Notes: generated from the letters alone by a model not told the origin. Counted from the first letter of the stretch, positions 53,555 through 63,571 are shown. The stretch: DNA of 64,000 bases from Pseudobacteroides sp. (GCF_036567765.1 NZ_DATCTU010000036.1:45010-109009), one strand, 5' to 3'. Program-made: numbers and translations.

Positions 53555-54313
53555 TTGAAAAAGAATCTTAAACTATATACGAAAAATCTTGATCTGTTCT
53601 ACGGAACCAATCAAGCTTTAAAAAACATAAACGTAGAAATTGAAGAGAATAAGGTTACTGCATTAATAGGGCCTTCCGGGTGTGGAAAGTCAACTTTTTT
53701 AAAAACACTAAACAGGATGAACGACCTTATACACAATGTCAAAATTACCGGGGAAGTATACCTTGAGAATTTGAATGTTTATGAAGAATTTGATATAGTA
53801 GACTTGAGAAAAAGGGTCGGAATGGTCTTTCAGAAGCCCAATCCATTCCCCATGTCAATATATGACAATATTGCTTATGGCCCTAAAATTCATGGTATAA
53901 AGTCCAAGTCAAAGCTAGATGATATTGTAGAAAAAAGCTTAAAAAATGCTGCCCTGTGGGAGGAAGTCAAGGATCGTTTGAAACAGAGTGCTCTAGGCCT
54001 TTCAGGAGGCCAGCAGCAGCGTCTTTGTATTGCCAGAGTCCTTGCAGTAGAGCCTGAAGTGGTTCTTATGGATGAGCCAACTTCAGCCCTTGATCCCATC
54101 TCCACATTAAAAATTGAGGATCTTATTGATGAATTAAAGGAAAAATACACAATAGTTATTGTTACACACAATATGCAGCAGGCAGGAAGAATTTCCGATA
54201 ATACCGCTTTCTTTCTAACTGGAGAAATAGTTGAATATGATGAAACCGAAAAGATATTCAATATGCCTTCTGATAAAAGGACAGAGGATTATATTACAGG
54301 CAGATTCGGATAA
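53555..54313 (+). CDS. pstB: phosphate ABC transporter ATPase
   Basis: A 252-residue ATPase with Walker [10 protein letters not shown], signature LSGGQQQR, Walker [14 protein letters not shown] and the PstB segments [25 protein letters not shown]. Two in-frame TTGs exist; the one at 53555 has AAGGG at good spacing. Confidence 0.96.
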   Translation: MKKNLKLYTKNLDLFYGTNQALKNINVEIEENKVTALIGPSGCGKSTFLKTLNRMNDLIHNVKITGEVYLENLNVYEEFDIVDLRKRVGMVFQKPNPFPMSIYDNIAYGPKIHGIKSKSKLDDIVEKSLKNAALWEEVKDRLKQSALGLSGGQQQRLCIARVLAVEPEVVLMDEPTSALDPISTLKIEDLIDELKEKYTIVIVTHNMQQAGRISDNTAFFLTGEIVEYDETEKIFNMPSDKRTEDYITGRFG

Positions 54314-54363
54314 GATAATATACAATATCATAACTAATTAATTAGTATAGAGAGGTGCAGGAA

Positions 54364-55146
54364 ATGGTTACTACTAGACATTTTTTTGATAGGGAATTGG
54401 AAGACTTACACCATGATCTGATAAAAATGGCAAGCCTTGTAGAAGAATCAATAGATAATACAATGATTGCTCTTAAAAAACAGGACATTGCCATGGCAAG
54501 AACTGTATTTAAAAATGATGACATTATTGACGATATGGAAAGAAGCATTGAGCGTAAATGCATGAACCTTATCGCAAGACAACAGCCTATAGCTAAAGAC
54601 TTGAGAGTTATCAGCACCGCATTAAAAATCATAACGGATATGGAAAGGATAGCTGATCATTCGTCAGATATTGCAGAAATTACAATCAGGATGGCTAACG
54701 AAAAATATATAAAGCCTTTGATTGATATACCTAAAATGGCTGATTTGGCAAAACAAATGGTAAAAAAATCAATTGATTCTTATATTAAGCTTGATTTACC
54801 CCTTGCACAAGAAGTTTGCGAAAGTGATGATGAAGTAGACGAACTATTCTTTAAAATAATATTGGAACTTATAAACATTATGAAAAATGATTCTCAGGCC
54901 ATTGAGCAGGCAATCAATTTTATGTTTATAGCCAAGTACCTTGAAAGAATGGCAGATCATGCTACCAATATAGGAGAGTGGGTTGCTTTCATAATAACCG
55001 GTGAACATGAACACCTGTCACGACATGTAAACAAAGACGACAGTGTAAATAACCCATTCATAGATTTTAATGCAGGAGCTGATCCAGATAAAATAGAAAA
55101 TAACGATAACAAAAACAGTAATATCGACATGGATCATAAGAATTAA
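54364..55146 (+). CDS. phoU: phosphate signalling protein PhoU
   Basis: A 260-residue protein with two three-helix PhoU repeats (each with the ExxERIADH-like metal motif: MERIADHSSDIAE and LERMADHATNIGEWV). It links the transporter to PhoR. AGAGG before the ATG at 54364 sets the start (frame opens at 54355). A charged Asn/Asp tail is added. Confidence 0.95.
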   Translation: MVTTRHFFDRELEDLHHDLIKMASLVEESIDNTMIALKKQDIAMARTVFKNDDIIDDMERSIERKCMNLIARQQPIAKDLRVISTALKIITDMERIADHSSDIAEITIRMANEKYIKPLIDIPKMADLAKQMVKKSIDSYIKLDLPLAQEVCESDDEVDELFFKIILELINIMKNDSQAIEQAINFMFIAKYLERMADHATNIGEWVAFIITGEHEHLSRHVNKDDSVNNPFIDFNAGADPDKIENNDNKNSNIDMDHKN

Positions 55147-55175
55147 TGTATAATTTGTCGGAGGCGGGTACAATT

Positions 55176-55889
55176 ATGTCCAAAGAACTAATATTTGCTG
55201 TTGAAGATGAAGCAAATATACAACAGCTAATTAAATACAATCTTGAGGCTAACGGCTATAAGGTGATTACCTTTGATACAGGCGAACAGCTGATTGAAGA
55301 GTGCAAAAGCAACGTTCCCAACCTATTTATTTTAGACATTATGCTTCCAGGAATTGATGGCCTGGAAGTTTGCAGGCAACTAAGGCAAAACTTACGCACC
55401 AAATCTATACCTGTAATAATTCTAACCGCAAAAAATGAAGAATTCGACAAGGTGCTGGGCCTTGAGCTTGGGGCAGATGACTATATTACAAAGCCATTTA
55501 GTGTCAGAGAATTGGTGGCCAGAGTAAAGGCACTGTTTAGGAGAGTTCATATCTCTTTAGAAAACAGTTCAGAAATTATAAGCTATGGAAATATATCCAT
55601 GGATTGCACCAGGCGTGAAGTATTTAAGGATGATAGATTGATTGACCTGCCCCTTAAGGAGTTTGAACTCTTAAAGCTTCTGATAATGAATAAAGGCAAA
55701 GTTCTATCAAGAGAAATATTGCTTGAAAAGGTTTGGGGCTTCGATTATTACGGTGAAACCAGAACAGTAGATGTTCATATCAGGTATCTCAGGCAAAAAA
55801 TTGAGGACGATGACAGCAACCCTGTTTATATTGAAACAATACGAGGGATCGGTTATCGATTTAATGACAAAGGAGCAACCAATAAATGA
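55176..55889 (+). CDS. phoB: phosphate response regulator
   Basis: A 237-residue OmpR/PhoB regulator. The receiver's phosphoacceptor Asp is in LFILDIMLPGIDG, with Lys in YITKPF, followed by a winged-helix domain (RTVDVHIRYLRQKIE). It probably binds the Pho box at 50546. GGAGG precedes the ATG at 55176; the frame opens at 55146 inside the phoU stop. It overlaps phoR by 4 bases. Confidence 0.94.
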   Translation: MSKELIFAVEDEANIQQLIKYNLEANGYKVITFDTGEQLIEECKSNVPNLFILDIMLPGIDGLEVCRQLRQNLRTKSIPVIILTAKNEEFDKVLGLELGADDYITKPFSVRELVARVKALFRRVHISLENSSEIISYGNISMDCTRREVFKDDRLIDLPLKEFELLKLLIMNKGKVLSREILLEKVWGFDYYGETRTVDVHIRYLRQKIEDDDSNPVYIETIRGIGYRFNDKGATNK

Positions 55890-57676
55890 AGCAAAAAATA
55901 TTTCTGTATTATCTAGTTTTAACAGTTATCGGCGTATTTATAACGGGACTTTTAACATCTGAAATCTCACAGAAATATTATAAAAACGAGTTGGAAGAAA
56001 AACTAAAAAACACAGCACATCTTATACAATTTCAGCTGTCGGAAAACAGGAAGCTGGGTCTTCCTATTGATTACAACAAGAGTGCCAGGCAGTATGCAGA
56101 CGTTTTATATCCTGGAGATAAAGCCATCCCCTTAAAAGATAAAGACAACTATTTCAGAGTGACTTTCATAGATAAATACGGAAATGTAATAGGAGAATCT
56201 GAAAAAGATTATCTGAGTATGGATAATCACAGCAACAGAAAAGAAGTACAGGAAGCATTAAAAGGAAATATAGGAAAAGATGTCAGGTATAGTACAGATA
56301 TGAAAATGGACCTCCTTTATATTGCCGTCCCAATGCCATCTGAGGAGATAATAACAAGGGTTTCAGTGCCGCTGATTCAGCTAGAGAGAATCGATGAGAT
56401 AATACTGATATACACAGGAATAGGAATATTAGCCGGAATTCTTTTAACCACCGTATTAGCCTTTCGTTTTTCCAATATGATTACCAAGCCGGTAAACGAA
56501 CTAATAGATGTTACAAAAGAAATATCGGAAGGAAACTTTTCAAGAAGAGCCAATATAAAATGTGACGACGAAATAGAAGATCTGGCAAACACATTTAACA
56601 TCATGGCTGAAAAGCTTGAAACCACTTTGGCTGAAATGAACGATAAAAACATAAAGGTTGACTCCATTATAAACAGTATGATTAACGGCGTGGTAGCAGT
56701 AGATAACCAATTTAAGATTATACTAATAAATTCAGTATCCTGTGAAATGTTCGGAATTAAAAACGGCCCTGGAATAATTGGAATGAATATAATCGAGCTT
56801 GTCAGGAACAGCCAGATAAATAATCTCTTAAAAGAAAGTATGGATAAGAATATCCCCCTTTTGACTGAAGTAGTTATGGGACCTCCTGATGATAAGACTT
56901 TAAGGATTTATACAAGTCCCATAAAGTCTAACAACGTAAAGCAGCTTAATGCCGGTGGTATTGCAACAATTCATAATATAACCAATATAAAAAAGCTGGA
57001 GCAAATAAGAACTGAGTTTGTATCCAATGTTACCCACGAGCTTAAGACTCCCCTAACCTCAATAAGAGGATTTATTGAGACCTTAAAAGCTGGAGCTATT
57101 GATGATAAAAACGTTGCAGTAAAATTTCTGGATATAATAGATATTGAATCTGAGAGGCTTTCAAGCCTCATAAATGATATTTTACAACTATCTGAAATTG
57201 AGAATAAGAATAATGATTCAGACATCACCTCCCATAATGTAAATGATACACTAAAAGAAATCTATGACATATTGGAAGGAGTTGCAGCCAAAAAAGGTGT
57301 AACGCTCAGTTTTGAAGCTATGGACAATATCTCTATAAATGCTAATAAAAACAGAATAAAACAGATGCTTATTAATCTTATTGATAATGCAATTAAATAT
57401 AATATAGAGAACGGCACAGTAAATGTAAAGGTCATAAAGGCAGAAGGTAAAGTAACTTTTATAATTAGGGACTCGGGAATTGGAATTGATGAAGAACATA
57501 TCCCACGTATTTTTGAGCGTTTTTACAGGGTTGACAAAGGCAGATCAAGGAACATGGGCGGTACAGGACTCGGGTTATCAATAGTAAAACATATTGTTAA
57601 CCTGTATAACGGAAATATCAAGGTTGCCAGCAAGCCTGGATCGGGTACGGAATTTACTATACAAATACCTTCTTAA
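55886..57676 (+). CDS. phoR: phosphate sensor histidine kinase
   Basis: A 596-residue membrane kinase with TM1 (about 5-27), an external sensor region, TM2 (about 172-195), HAMP (195-245), a PAS domain (255-360), HisKA with phosphoacceptor His in FVSNVTHELKTPLTSIRG (about 384), and an HATPase domain (NLIDNAIKYN, DSGIGID, GGTGLGLSI). It is the last gene of the phosphate operon. Confidence 0.93.
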   Translation: MKQKIFLYYLVLTVIGVFITGLLTSEISQKYYKNELEEKLKNTAHLIQFQLSENRKLGLPIDYNKSARQYADVLYPGDKAIPLKDKDNYFRVTFIDKYGNVIGESEKDYLSMDNHSNRKEVQEALKGNIGKDVRYSTDMKMDLLYIAVPMPSEEIITRVSVPLIQLERIDEIILIYTGIGILAGILLTTVLAFRFSNMITKPVNELIDVTKEISEGNFSRRANIKCDDEIEDLANTFNIMAEKLETTLAEMNDKNIKVDSIINSMINGVVAVDNQFKIILINSVSCEMFGIKNGPGIIGMNIIELVRNSQINNLLKESMDKNIPLLTEVVMGPPDDKTLRIYTSPIKSNNVKQLNAGGIATIHNITNIKKLEQIRTEFVSNVTHELKTPLTSIRGFIETLKAGAIDDKNVAVKFLDIIDIESERLSSLINDILQLSEIENKNNDSDITSHNVNDTLKEIYDILEGVAAKKGVTLSFEAMDNISINANKNRIKQMLINLIDNAIKYNIENGTVNVKVIKAEGKVTFIIRDSGIGIDEEHIPRIFERFYRVDKGRSRNMGGTGLGLSIVKHIVNLYNGNIKVASKPGSGTEFTIQIPS

Positions 57677-57682
57677 AAGTGC

Positions 57683-57714
57683 TGTGAAGCCTCAGATTAA
57701 TCTGAGGCTTCACA
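57683..57714 (+). terminator. palindrome after phoR
   Basis: 15-bp arms (TGTGAAGCCTCAGAT and complement) with a 2-nt loop; no U-run, so termination is only likely. Confidence 0.6.
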
Positions 57715-57758
57715 TATATATGGAACTTTTAACTTCTATATTATTTTGAGTTTACAAA

Positions 57759-57786
57759 TTTACATCAAGTCAATACTCTCTTAACA
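57759..57786 (+). promoter_or_regulatory. candidate Pho box of the pseudo-receiver gene
   Basis: TTTACA (57759), TCAATA (57770) and TTAACA (57781) at an 11-bp period, followed by TATAAT at 57793-57798. Confidence 0.5.
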
Positions 57787-57833
57787 TGCTTATATAATAA
57801 TATAATTAGCCATTTACTTTTAAGGAGATAAAA

Positions 57834-58217
57834 ATGCACTCAATAATTTTGATAGGTAGTGATAGGTACAGTGTTTTTTTGAAGCATGAGCTAAAGAAAA
57901 ACAAATTTAAGCTTTTTTTCTCTTCAAAACCCAAGCCCGGTCTTGATAAAGCAAGACTAAAAAAGCCCGACATACTAATAATCAATTCTGTATCCCAAGG
58001 CAGCTTTGTAGTATTTGATCTGATTAAGGAAATAAAATCCGATATCAGGCTTAAAGATTCGATAGTACTTGTGTTGTCGGAACATGCAGATGAATTTGAT
58101 AAGATTTTATCGATAGAATTAGGTGCAGATGAATACATGGTAAAACCCGTAAATTTGGATGAGATGCTGTTTAAATTGAAATGCCTTCTAAGAAGAAAAA
58201 AGGATGTTACAAGTTAG
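57834..58217 (+). CDS. degenerate receiver-domain protein
   Basis: A 127-residue single-domain protein shaped like a receiver: ILIGSD start, IVLVLSE beta-strand, GADEYMVKPV with the conserved Lys. The expected phosphoacceptor Asp is Asn (PDILIINS) and the N-terminal acidic pair is missing, so it cannot be phosphorylated normally. There is no output domain. It may act by protein contact. AAGGAG precedes the ATG, and its 3' end overlaps the convergent second pstB by 4 bases. Confidence 0.8.
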   Translation: MHSIILIGSDRYSVFLKHELKKNKFKLFFSSKPKPGLDKARLKKPDILIINSVSQGSFVVFDLIKEIKSDIRLKDSIVLVLSEHADEFDKILSIELGADEYMVKPVNLDEMLFKLKCLLRRKKDVTS

Positions 58218-59017
58218 AACTTACCGCTCAAATATCTGATTGTCCGATCTTCTTTGGGATTTATAAAAATGTCCTCGTTTGTTCCTTGTTCTACAATCTG
58301 CCCCTGGTAGAAAAAAGCTGCATAATCTGCGATTCTCCTTGCTTGCTCTAAATTATGAGTTACAATTACAATAGTATATCTCTCTTTTAAATCTGTAAGA
58401 AGGTCTTCAATTTTCATAGTAGATATGGGATCCAATGCAGAACATGGCTCATCAAACAGTATTACTTCAGGACCAATGGTAATTGTTCTTGCTATACATA
58501 ATCTCTGCTGCTGCCCCCCGGATAACCTTAATGCAGATTTATCCAATCTGTCCTTTATCTCATCATAAATATGTACATCCTTCAGCTTTTTTTCTATTAA
58601 ATCATTAATCTCTTTGCCCGATAAGCCTGTTAGATTTTCTCTAATTGGAAGCTTCATATTTCTGAAGATTGACATTGGGAACAGATTGGGCTGCTGAAAT
58701 ACCATTCCCACTTTTTTTCTTAATTCAATCAACTCACTTAGCTTGTTAATTTTATAGATATCCCTATCGTTAATTAAAACCCTGCCTTCAAGCCTGAAGC
58801 CCTTAATATTGTCATTCATCCTATTCAAGCATCTTAACAGTGTTGTCTTGCCACATCCTGAAGGTCCTATAAACGCAGTTATACTATTCTTTTTTATATC
58901 AATATTTATATCCTTTAACGCCTGGATGTTCTTGTACCACACATTAAGGTTGTAAACATTTACTCCATATTCCTCATTAATTTGATCATCAACTTTCACT
59001 GCTGAATTGTTCTGCAT
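58214..59017 (-). CDS. second PstB-type phosphate ABC ATPase
   Basis: A 267-residue ATPase with [17 protein letters not shown] and VILFDEPCSALDP, and the PstB signatures RCLNRMNDNI and VGMVFQQPNLFPMSI. It diverges from pstB at 53555 and has no permease beside it. It may be an alternative ATPase for PstCA or for another anion transporter. GGGGGAG before the ATG at 59017 sets the start (frame opens at 59038). Confidence 0.88.
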   Translation of the reverse strand: MQNNSAVKVDDQINEEYGVNVYNLNVWYKNIQALKDINIDIKKNSITAFIGPSGCGKTTLLRCLNRMNDNIKGFRLEGRVLINDRDIYKINKLSELIELRKKVGMVFQQPNLFPMSIFRNMKLPIRENLTGLSGKEINDLIEKKLKDVHIYDEIKDRLDKSALRLSGGQQQRLCIARTITIGPEVILFDEPCSALDPISTMKIEDLLTDLKERYTIVIVTHNLEQARRIADYAAFFYQGQIVEQGTNEDIFINPKEDRTIRYLSGKF

Positions 59018-59087
59018 AAATGCTCCCCCATTTGTCAACGTTGATATAAGTTATGTGTTATGTTCCAATTTTAATCATCCTTAATCA

Positions 59088-59918
59088 TTAATCAAATGAT
59101 AATATTTCCATAATATAATCCATATTATCTTCCTCGTCTTCATAAGCTTCATTATTTTCATTATCAAAAACAGCAATCAATGCCTCGGAAAGATGGTTTT
59201 TCCAGTTACTCCAGTTATGTCCCTCGTTAAATTTCTGGTAAACAACATTGTATCCTTTGTCTTTTAGAATTTTACTCATCCTTTCATTCATGAATTCGGT
59301 ATCATTCTTTACACCGGTCTGTATGCAAAAATTTATATCTTTTTTATCCATTTCATTAATAATGTCAAAAATCATCCAATCCTTTGCCCAGAAGGACCCT
59401 GACTGTGTTATAACATTGTCTATCAAGTTATCTGAAGTCATTGCTATATACATTGTTGTCATGGCACCCCACGAAGCACCTATCATGGTCCTTTTTATGT
59501 AATCCCTGCATATTGTGTAGGTACTTTCTACATAAGGTATTAACTCATTTTTTATATATTTTATATAGTTATAACTTATTTTGTGTTCATTGGTCCTTTC
59601 ACAAGGATCTATCAATACGATAATTGATTTTGGAATATATCCTTCATACATAAGAAAATCCACAGTTGTATTCATATTTCCATACTCAAGATACTGACTT
59701 CCATCAATTACATATATAAAATTATTTATTTTTTCATCTTTAAAGCCATATGGAATGTATACATTAAAATTCATATCCTGACCCATAAACTTACTTGAAA
59801 TGGAAATATCTTTAATCAACTCCCCTTTTGGATATTTTTTAGATGCATAATAATCCTCATCATTTATAAATGGGTAATCTATTGAAACATTATTTAAAAT
59901 TCTATTTTCTTTATTCAT
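59088..59918 (-). CDS. esterase-like alpha/beta hydrolase
   Basis: A 276-residue putative esterase of the enterochelin-esterase/IroE type. The nucleophile Ser is in GASWGAMT, the His in EGHNWSNW, and FIYVIDGSQYL is an early strand. No signal peptide. GGAGG before the ATG at 59918 sets the start. It lies 70 bases upstream of the second pstB on the same strand, possibly one transcript. Confidence 0.8.
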   Translation of the reverse strand: MNKENRILNNVSIDYPFINDEDYYASKKYPKGELIKDISISSKFMGQDMNFNVYIPYGFKDEKINNFIYVIDGSQYLEYGNMNTTVDFLMYEGYIPKSIIVLIDPCERTNEHKISYNYIKYIKNELIPYVESTYTICRDYIKRTMIGASWGAMTTMYIAMTSDNLIDNVITQSGSFWAKDWMIFDIINEMDKKDINFCIQTGVKNDTEFMNERMSKILKDKGYNVVYQKFNEGHNWSNWKNHLSEALIAVFDNENNEAYEDEEDNMDYIMEILSFD

Positions 59919-60176
59919 AAGAATAACCTCCATATTCCATAGCTGATTGATAACTATATTTTACTAGTGCTTTGTTAAATTACTATTTGATTAATGTTAA
60001 TATTCAGCATTTTATTAAAGTAATATCAATCTCTTTTCATTTAATATTATTACCCATATAATTTCAATTCTTAAATTAAATTTTACACAAACTTAAAGCC
60101 CGGTTATTATTAGTCTGTTATAAATATAACATCAGGATTAAAATGTGTAGTTACACAATATGAAAGGAGAATACCC

Positions 60177-60776
60177 ATGCTTTGTGATACTCATGAACTT
60201 ATAGCAGACAGACTTTACAAATTGACAAATTCAGCTCTTTACGTCCCGCTAGATTATAAAAGCCTTCTCTTAGGAAGCATTGCACCGGATAAAAAGCCGT
60301 CTATGATTATAATCCCTCATACCAAAACCCATTCCAGTTATCTCCTTAATAAAAACCTTGAGTTTCTTACAAGCAAAGATCCTTATTACGGCAATGCCAC
60401 AAAACACCTGTTATCCTATAAGCTCGGTATAGTAATCCACCTTATATCCGATTATTTTTGCAGTGCACACAACCATATCAAATATTTAAATCCAATACCC
60501 CATCTTATTTATGAAAATCGCCTTAAGTATTTTTTCAAAAAAAATATAGATACTATGAAAATCAGTATTAAAGACAGTCTTATTGAAATTAACAATAACT
60601 TATATGAATATATAGATAACAAACATATGGAATACTTAAATACTGAGCATAGTATGTTAAATGATTTTAACTTCACAATTGCTACGGTATCATCAGTTTT
60701 TATCTATATTGTATATAACTTGATACACACAAGCTGCGGCTTTGATTTAGCACAAGTCAATGCCGCAGCTTGTTAG
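60177..60776 (+). CDS. zinc-dependent phospholipase C-like protein
   Basis: A 199-residue protein of the zinc-dependent phospholipase C family (PF00882 type). Metal-ligand segments are THELIADRLYK, GSIAPDKKP and LGIVIHLISDYFCSAHNHI. No signal peptide is evident, unlike secreted toxins of the family; it is likely a cytoplasmic paralogue common in Clostridia. AAAGGAG precedes the ATG. A hairpin spans its last codons. Confidence 0.82.
   Translation: MLCDTHELIADRLYKLTNSALYVPLDYKSLLLGSIAPDKKPSMIIIPHTKTHSSYLLNKNLEFLTSKDPYYGNATKHLLSYKLGIVIHLISDYFCSAHNHIKYLNPIPHLIYENRLKYFFKKNIDTMKISIKDSLIEINNNLYEYIDNKHMEYLNTEHSMLNDFNFTIATVSSVFIYIVYNLIHTSCGFDLAQVNAAAC
60728..60773 (+). terminator. hairpin within the end of the phospholipase gene
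   Basis: ACAAGCTGCGGC pairs with GCCGCAGCTTGT, overlapping the last 14 codons; no strong U-run follows. Confidence 0.5.
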
Positions 60777-60823
60777 CCCAATTTCACTATTTTTAGGCTC
60801 AAAAAAGGTATCAAGGCATTTTC

Positions 60824-60955
60824 TCAAAATTTCTCAAAACACTTTGAAATAATCTTGAACATCTCCGCCCTTGTTATAAATTTGTTTGGTCTTATCGAAC
60901 CATAATGAGGTGGGATATGGAATACGAGTTGTATAATCTTTGCATAAAAGTAATT
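60824..60955 (-). pseudogene. remnant of an SLH-domain gene
   Basis: A minus-strand frame of 43 codons with no start ends in GSIRPNKFITRAEMFKIISKCF, which matches the end of an SLH repeat (RPNxxITRAEM). The upstream part is cut by a stop. It is a decayed C-terminus of a surface protein, in an otherwise empty gap (60777-61103). Confidence 0.6.
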
Positions 60956-61103
60956 TCACTGCTGGGAAGTTTACTTCAACAAAAGAATAACCTTAGATGA
61001 GTTATAAAAAAAGTTAAGTTAAAAAGTCAATTTACAGGAGAATTTACATATAAACACAGCAAGTAGAACCCTGCATAATAATAATTTTATTGCACAAATA
61101 TTT

Positions 61104-61131
61104 GTTATTTTAAAAAACGTTTTAAAATAAC
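61104..61131 (-). terminator. terminator of the dockerin-PHP gene
   Basis: GTTATTTTAAAA/TTTTAAAATAAC hairpin touching the stop codon on the minus strand; AT-only stem, so weak. Confidence 0.5.
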
Positions 61132-63489
61132 TTACGGTACCAGGCCAACATCAGATCTTAGTATTCTAACAACATCGTTTATATCTGCCTCGTTTGATCT
61201 GTTTAAGTCTGCTGCCGCTTTTGACTGTGAATCTAAATCTATTTTTCCTGTTATTAAATGCATGGTCAGCAGTGCGTCTATATAACTTACTTTTCCATCT
61301 TTATTTACATCCCCAAGTCTGATTACCAAGTTCCTGCCATTATCACCTGCTGCAGCAGCACCAGTATCTTCAGCATTCCTAGGAGTAACCTCTACTTTAA
61401 TATCTTTTCCTGCCAAATCTTTTGTGATAGTAATTATGTTTGTCTCAGCACCTTTTATGGGAATATAATTGCCTGTACCATGGTCAGCAGCCAGCCATCT
61501 GAAAGTTGTGCCAGTTTCAGGCCTGTTCTTTCCATCTATATAACGGTACCGGGCTGCTAATACACCTCCTGTAACTGCTTCACCTGTAAATGTAACATCC
61601 CTTGCTTCGGGGAGAACTTTTTTTTCAATAGTTCTTGCCCCATCATGTGCTGTAAGATTAATGATTTGTCCTCTAATATCGCACGCTTCTGCTTCAGCAA
61701 CGCATATGGGTAAATTAATCGGTAAATTCTGAGATCCAATATCCGAATTAACCCTAAATGTAAAAGTACCTATATCCAGGGATTTTGTCGATATACCAGT
61801 TGTGTTTATTGCATTAAAATGTATTTCACCTGGAACGGAGGTATTTACAACACTTGCAGCAAGTTGATCTGCTAAAACAACGCTTTTTACAGATAACATG
61901 CCTGGGTCATATGTTAATTTCATCTTTATCCCAGCCAATTGATTCAAATTGTCCATTGATAAATTTATAGATGTTTCCTTGGCGGGACATGCTATTGATC
62001 TGCTTAGTGTAAGGCTCGGTCTTTCAACTCTTACGAATATGGGATTGGAGTAAAACCAGAGATCCTGATATGCGGTCCGGGCATCATTTATCCCTAAAAG
62101 TTTATCGTCCAACGGGTTTCCCTGCACATCAGTCTGATTTGGTATTCCTGGCTCCAAATTGGTTCCTCTTAACCTGAAATATTGACTCTTGCTTACTTTG
62201 CCCAGGTCATAAGTAATAACATTATATCCATCCTGATCAACAATCCAGTCCTTAGACGTAAAAGTGGCAGCTATTTTTGTAGAATCATTCCTATCCATTC
62301 TATATTCAGGTGTGCCTGGCTGCACCGCTCCGGTTATGTCGCCCGCAATAAGATCTATATGGTGAACAGACGGCTTGTCCCCATTATTATTTGTTACTGG
62401 ACTCTTAAACTTAATGGTTAATTTTCCGTTTTCTCCCGGTAAAAGCATTAGGTCACCACCCATTTGTGCAACCTTCTTACCACTGCTTGCAGTGAATTCA
62501 AGTACATTTATTAGATCTCCCTGAACGGTAAAGCTTCTTCCTGAACGCATGCCCTCAACAATGGCATTATAATCATTTTGCTTATCTACCCAGGTATAAT
62601 TCTTAGCGTATTCACCAGGCCAGAAATCTCCGGCATTATAATGAAAGTCTGAATTTATGAAATTATAGAAGTGTCTTCCCTCTCCCAACAAAGCGTCCCA
62701 TACTCCGCCCACCTTTGCAATCATATAGTCTGCACCACCGTAAGTAGTTCCCCTATAATTGGCATACGGGTATTCGCCTCTTACTGCAGATTTCTGGTGA
62801 CCTGGAATACCCTCAAAACCAAATGCTACATCGGGTGCAGCATTATTAAAGTCACGAATATCGGAAATTGAATAACCAAATACCCTCGATGGATGGTTAA
62901 TGATAAAATAACTTGTTTTAGGGTAATTATGCCCTAGCCATTTTACAGCATTTACTGCATCACTATGTGTCACATTTGCCTTTGTAAGTCCCTCACCGCT
63001 TCTGCTTGTATCTGAATCTGAGGCATCAAACATATATTCAAAATCGCTTATCGCTGTAGGCTCATCTGAAACAATTCCTATACTTGCATGATCATGTGTC
63101 GGTACGTTCCATTCAACACCCTGTACCAGTAATTTATCACTGTAAGTTTTCCTTAAGTTTTGAACAACGGGATAAGAGTAGTCCTTTAACGATATCCACC
63201 TTGGGACGGGCATCGGTAAATAATTACCTCCAGTATCCCTGTATGTATACCCTCCATGTTCCGAGTTAGCCATCCAATTCAAGCCAAAATTTTCAAAAGC
63301 ATTCCTGGCAACATCAGAAGCACTATAGCTACCGTCGGTGAGATATGTATGGTTGTGGAAATCCCCTGCCATCCATTTTCCTCTCGAGGTCTCATTTATA
63401 TTTGTTTCAGCTATTATAGAGATGGACATATATGAAAAAACTATTAGTGCACTTGCGGCTAGTAGCATTATTTTTGCTTTCTGTTTCAT
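61132..63489 (-). CDS. secreted PHP-domain phosphoesterase with dockerin
   Basis: A 785-residue extracellular protein. It has a signal peptide (about 1-28), a CehA-like PHP domain (about 35-330; GDFHNHTYLTDGSY, NSEHGG, HDHASIG, NHPSR, NSDFHYNAG as metal ligands), a beta-rich middle, a cohesin-like domain (about 500-625; LAGIKMKLTYDPGMLSVKS), an Ig-like domain (about 640-720) and a C-terminal dockerin (725-785; loops DVNKDGKVSYID and DLNRSNEADIND). The dockerin should tether it to a cellulosome. A cellulosomal PHP phosphoesterase is unusual; the substrate is unknown. GGGGGAGG before the ATG at 63489 sets the start. Confidence 0.9.
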   Translation of the reverse strand: MKQKAKIMLLAASALIVFSYMSISIIAETNINETSRGKWMAGDFHNHTYLTDGSYSASDVARNAFENFGLNWMANSEHGGYTYRDTGGNYLPMPVPRWISLKDYSYPVVQNLRKTYSDKLLVQGVEWNVPTHDHASIGIVSDEPTAISDFEYMFDASDSDTSRSGEGLTKANVTHSDAVNAVKWLGHNYPKTSYFIINHPSRVFGYSISDIRDFNNAAPDVAFGFEGIPGHQKSAVRGEYPYANYRGTTYGGADYMIAKVGGVWDALLGEGRHFYNFINSDFHYNAGDFWPGEYAKNYTWVDKQNDYNAIVEGMRSGRSFTVQGDLINVLEFTASSGKKVAQMGGDLMLLPGENGKLTIKFKSPVTNNNGDKPSVHHIDLIAGDITGAVQPGTPEYRMDRNDSTKIAATFTSKDWIVDQDGYNVITYDLGKVSKSQYFRLRGTNLEPGIPNQTDVQGNPLDDKLLGINDARTAYQDLWFYSNPIFVRVERPSLTLSRSIACPAKETSINLSMDNLNQLAGIKMKLTYDPGMLSVKSVVLADQLAASVVNTSVPGEIHFNAINTTGISTKSLDIGTFTFRVNSDIGSQNLPINLPICVAEAEACDIRGQIINLTAHDGARTIEKKVLPEARDVTFTGEAVTGGVLAARYRYIDGKNRPETGTTFRWLAADHGTGNYIPIKGAETNIITITKDLAGKDIKVEVTPRNAEDTGAAAAGDNGRNLVIRLGDVNKDGKVSYIDALLTMHLITGKIDLDSQSKAAADLNRSNEADINDVVRILRSDVGLVP

Positions 63490-63571
63490 TTGTAAACCTC
63501 CCCCTAATACTCCAATTAAAGCAATCAATTTATCTTTATTATAGTGATAAAATTTTAATTACTTATATACA

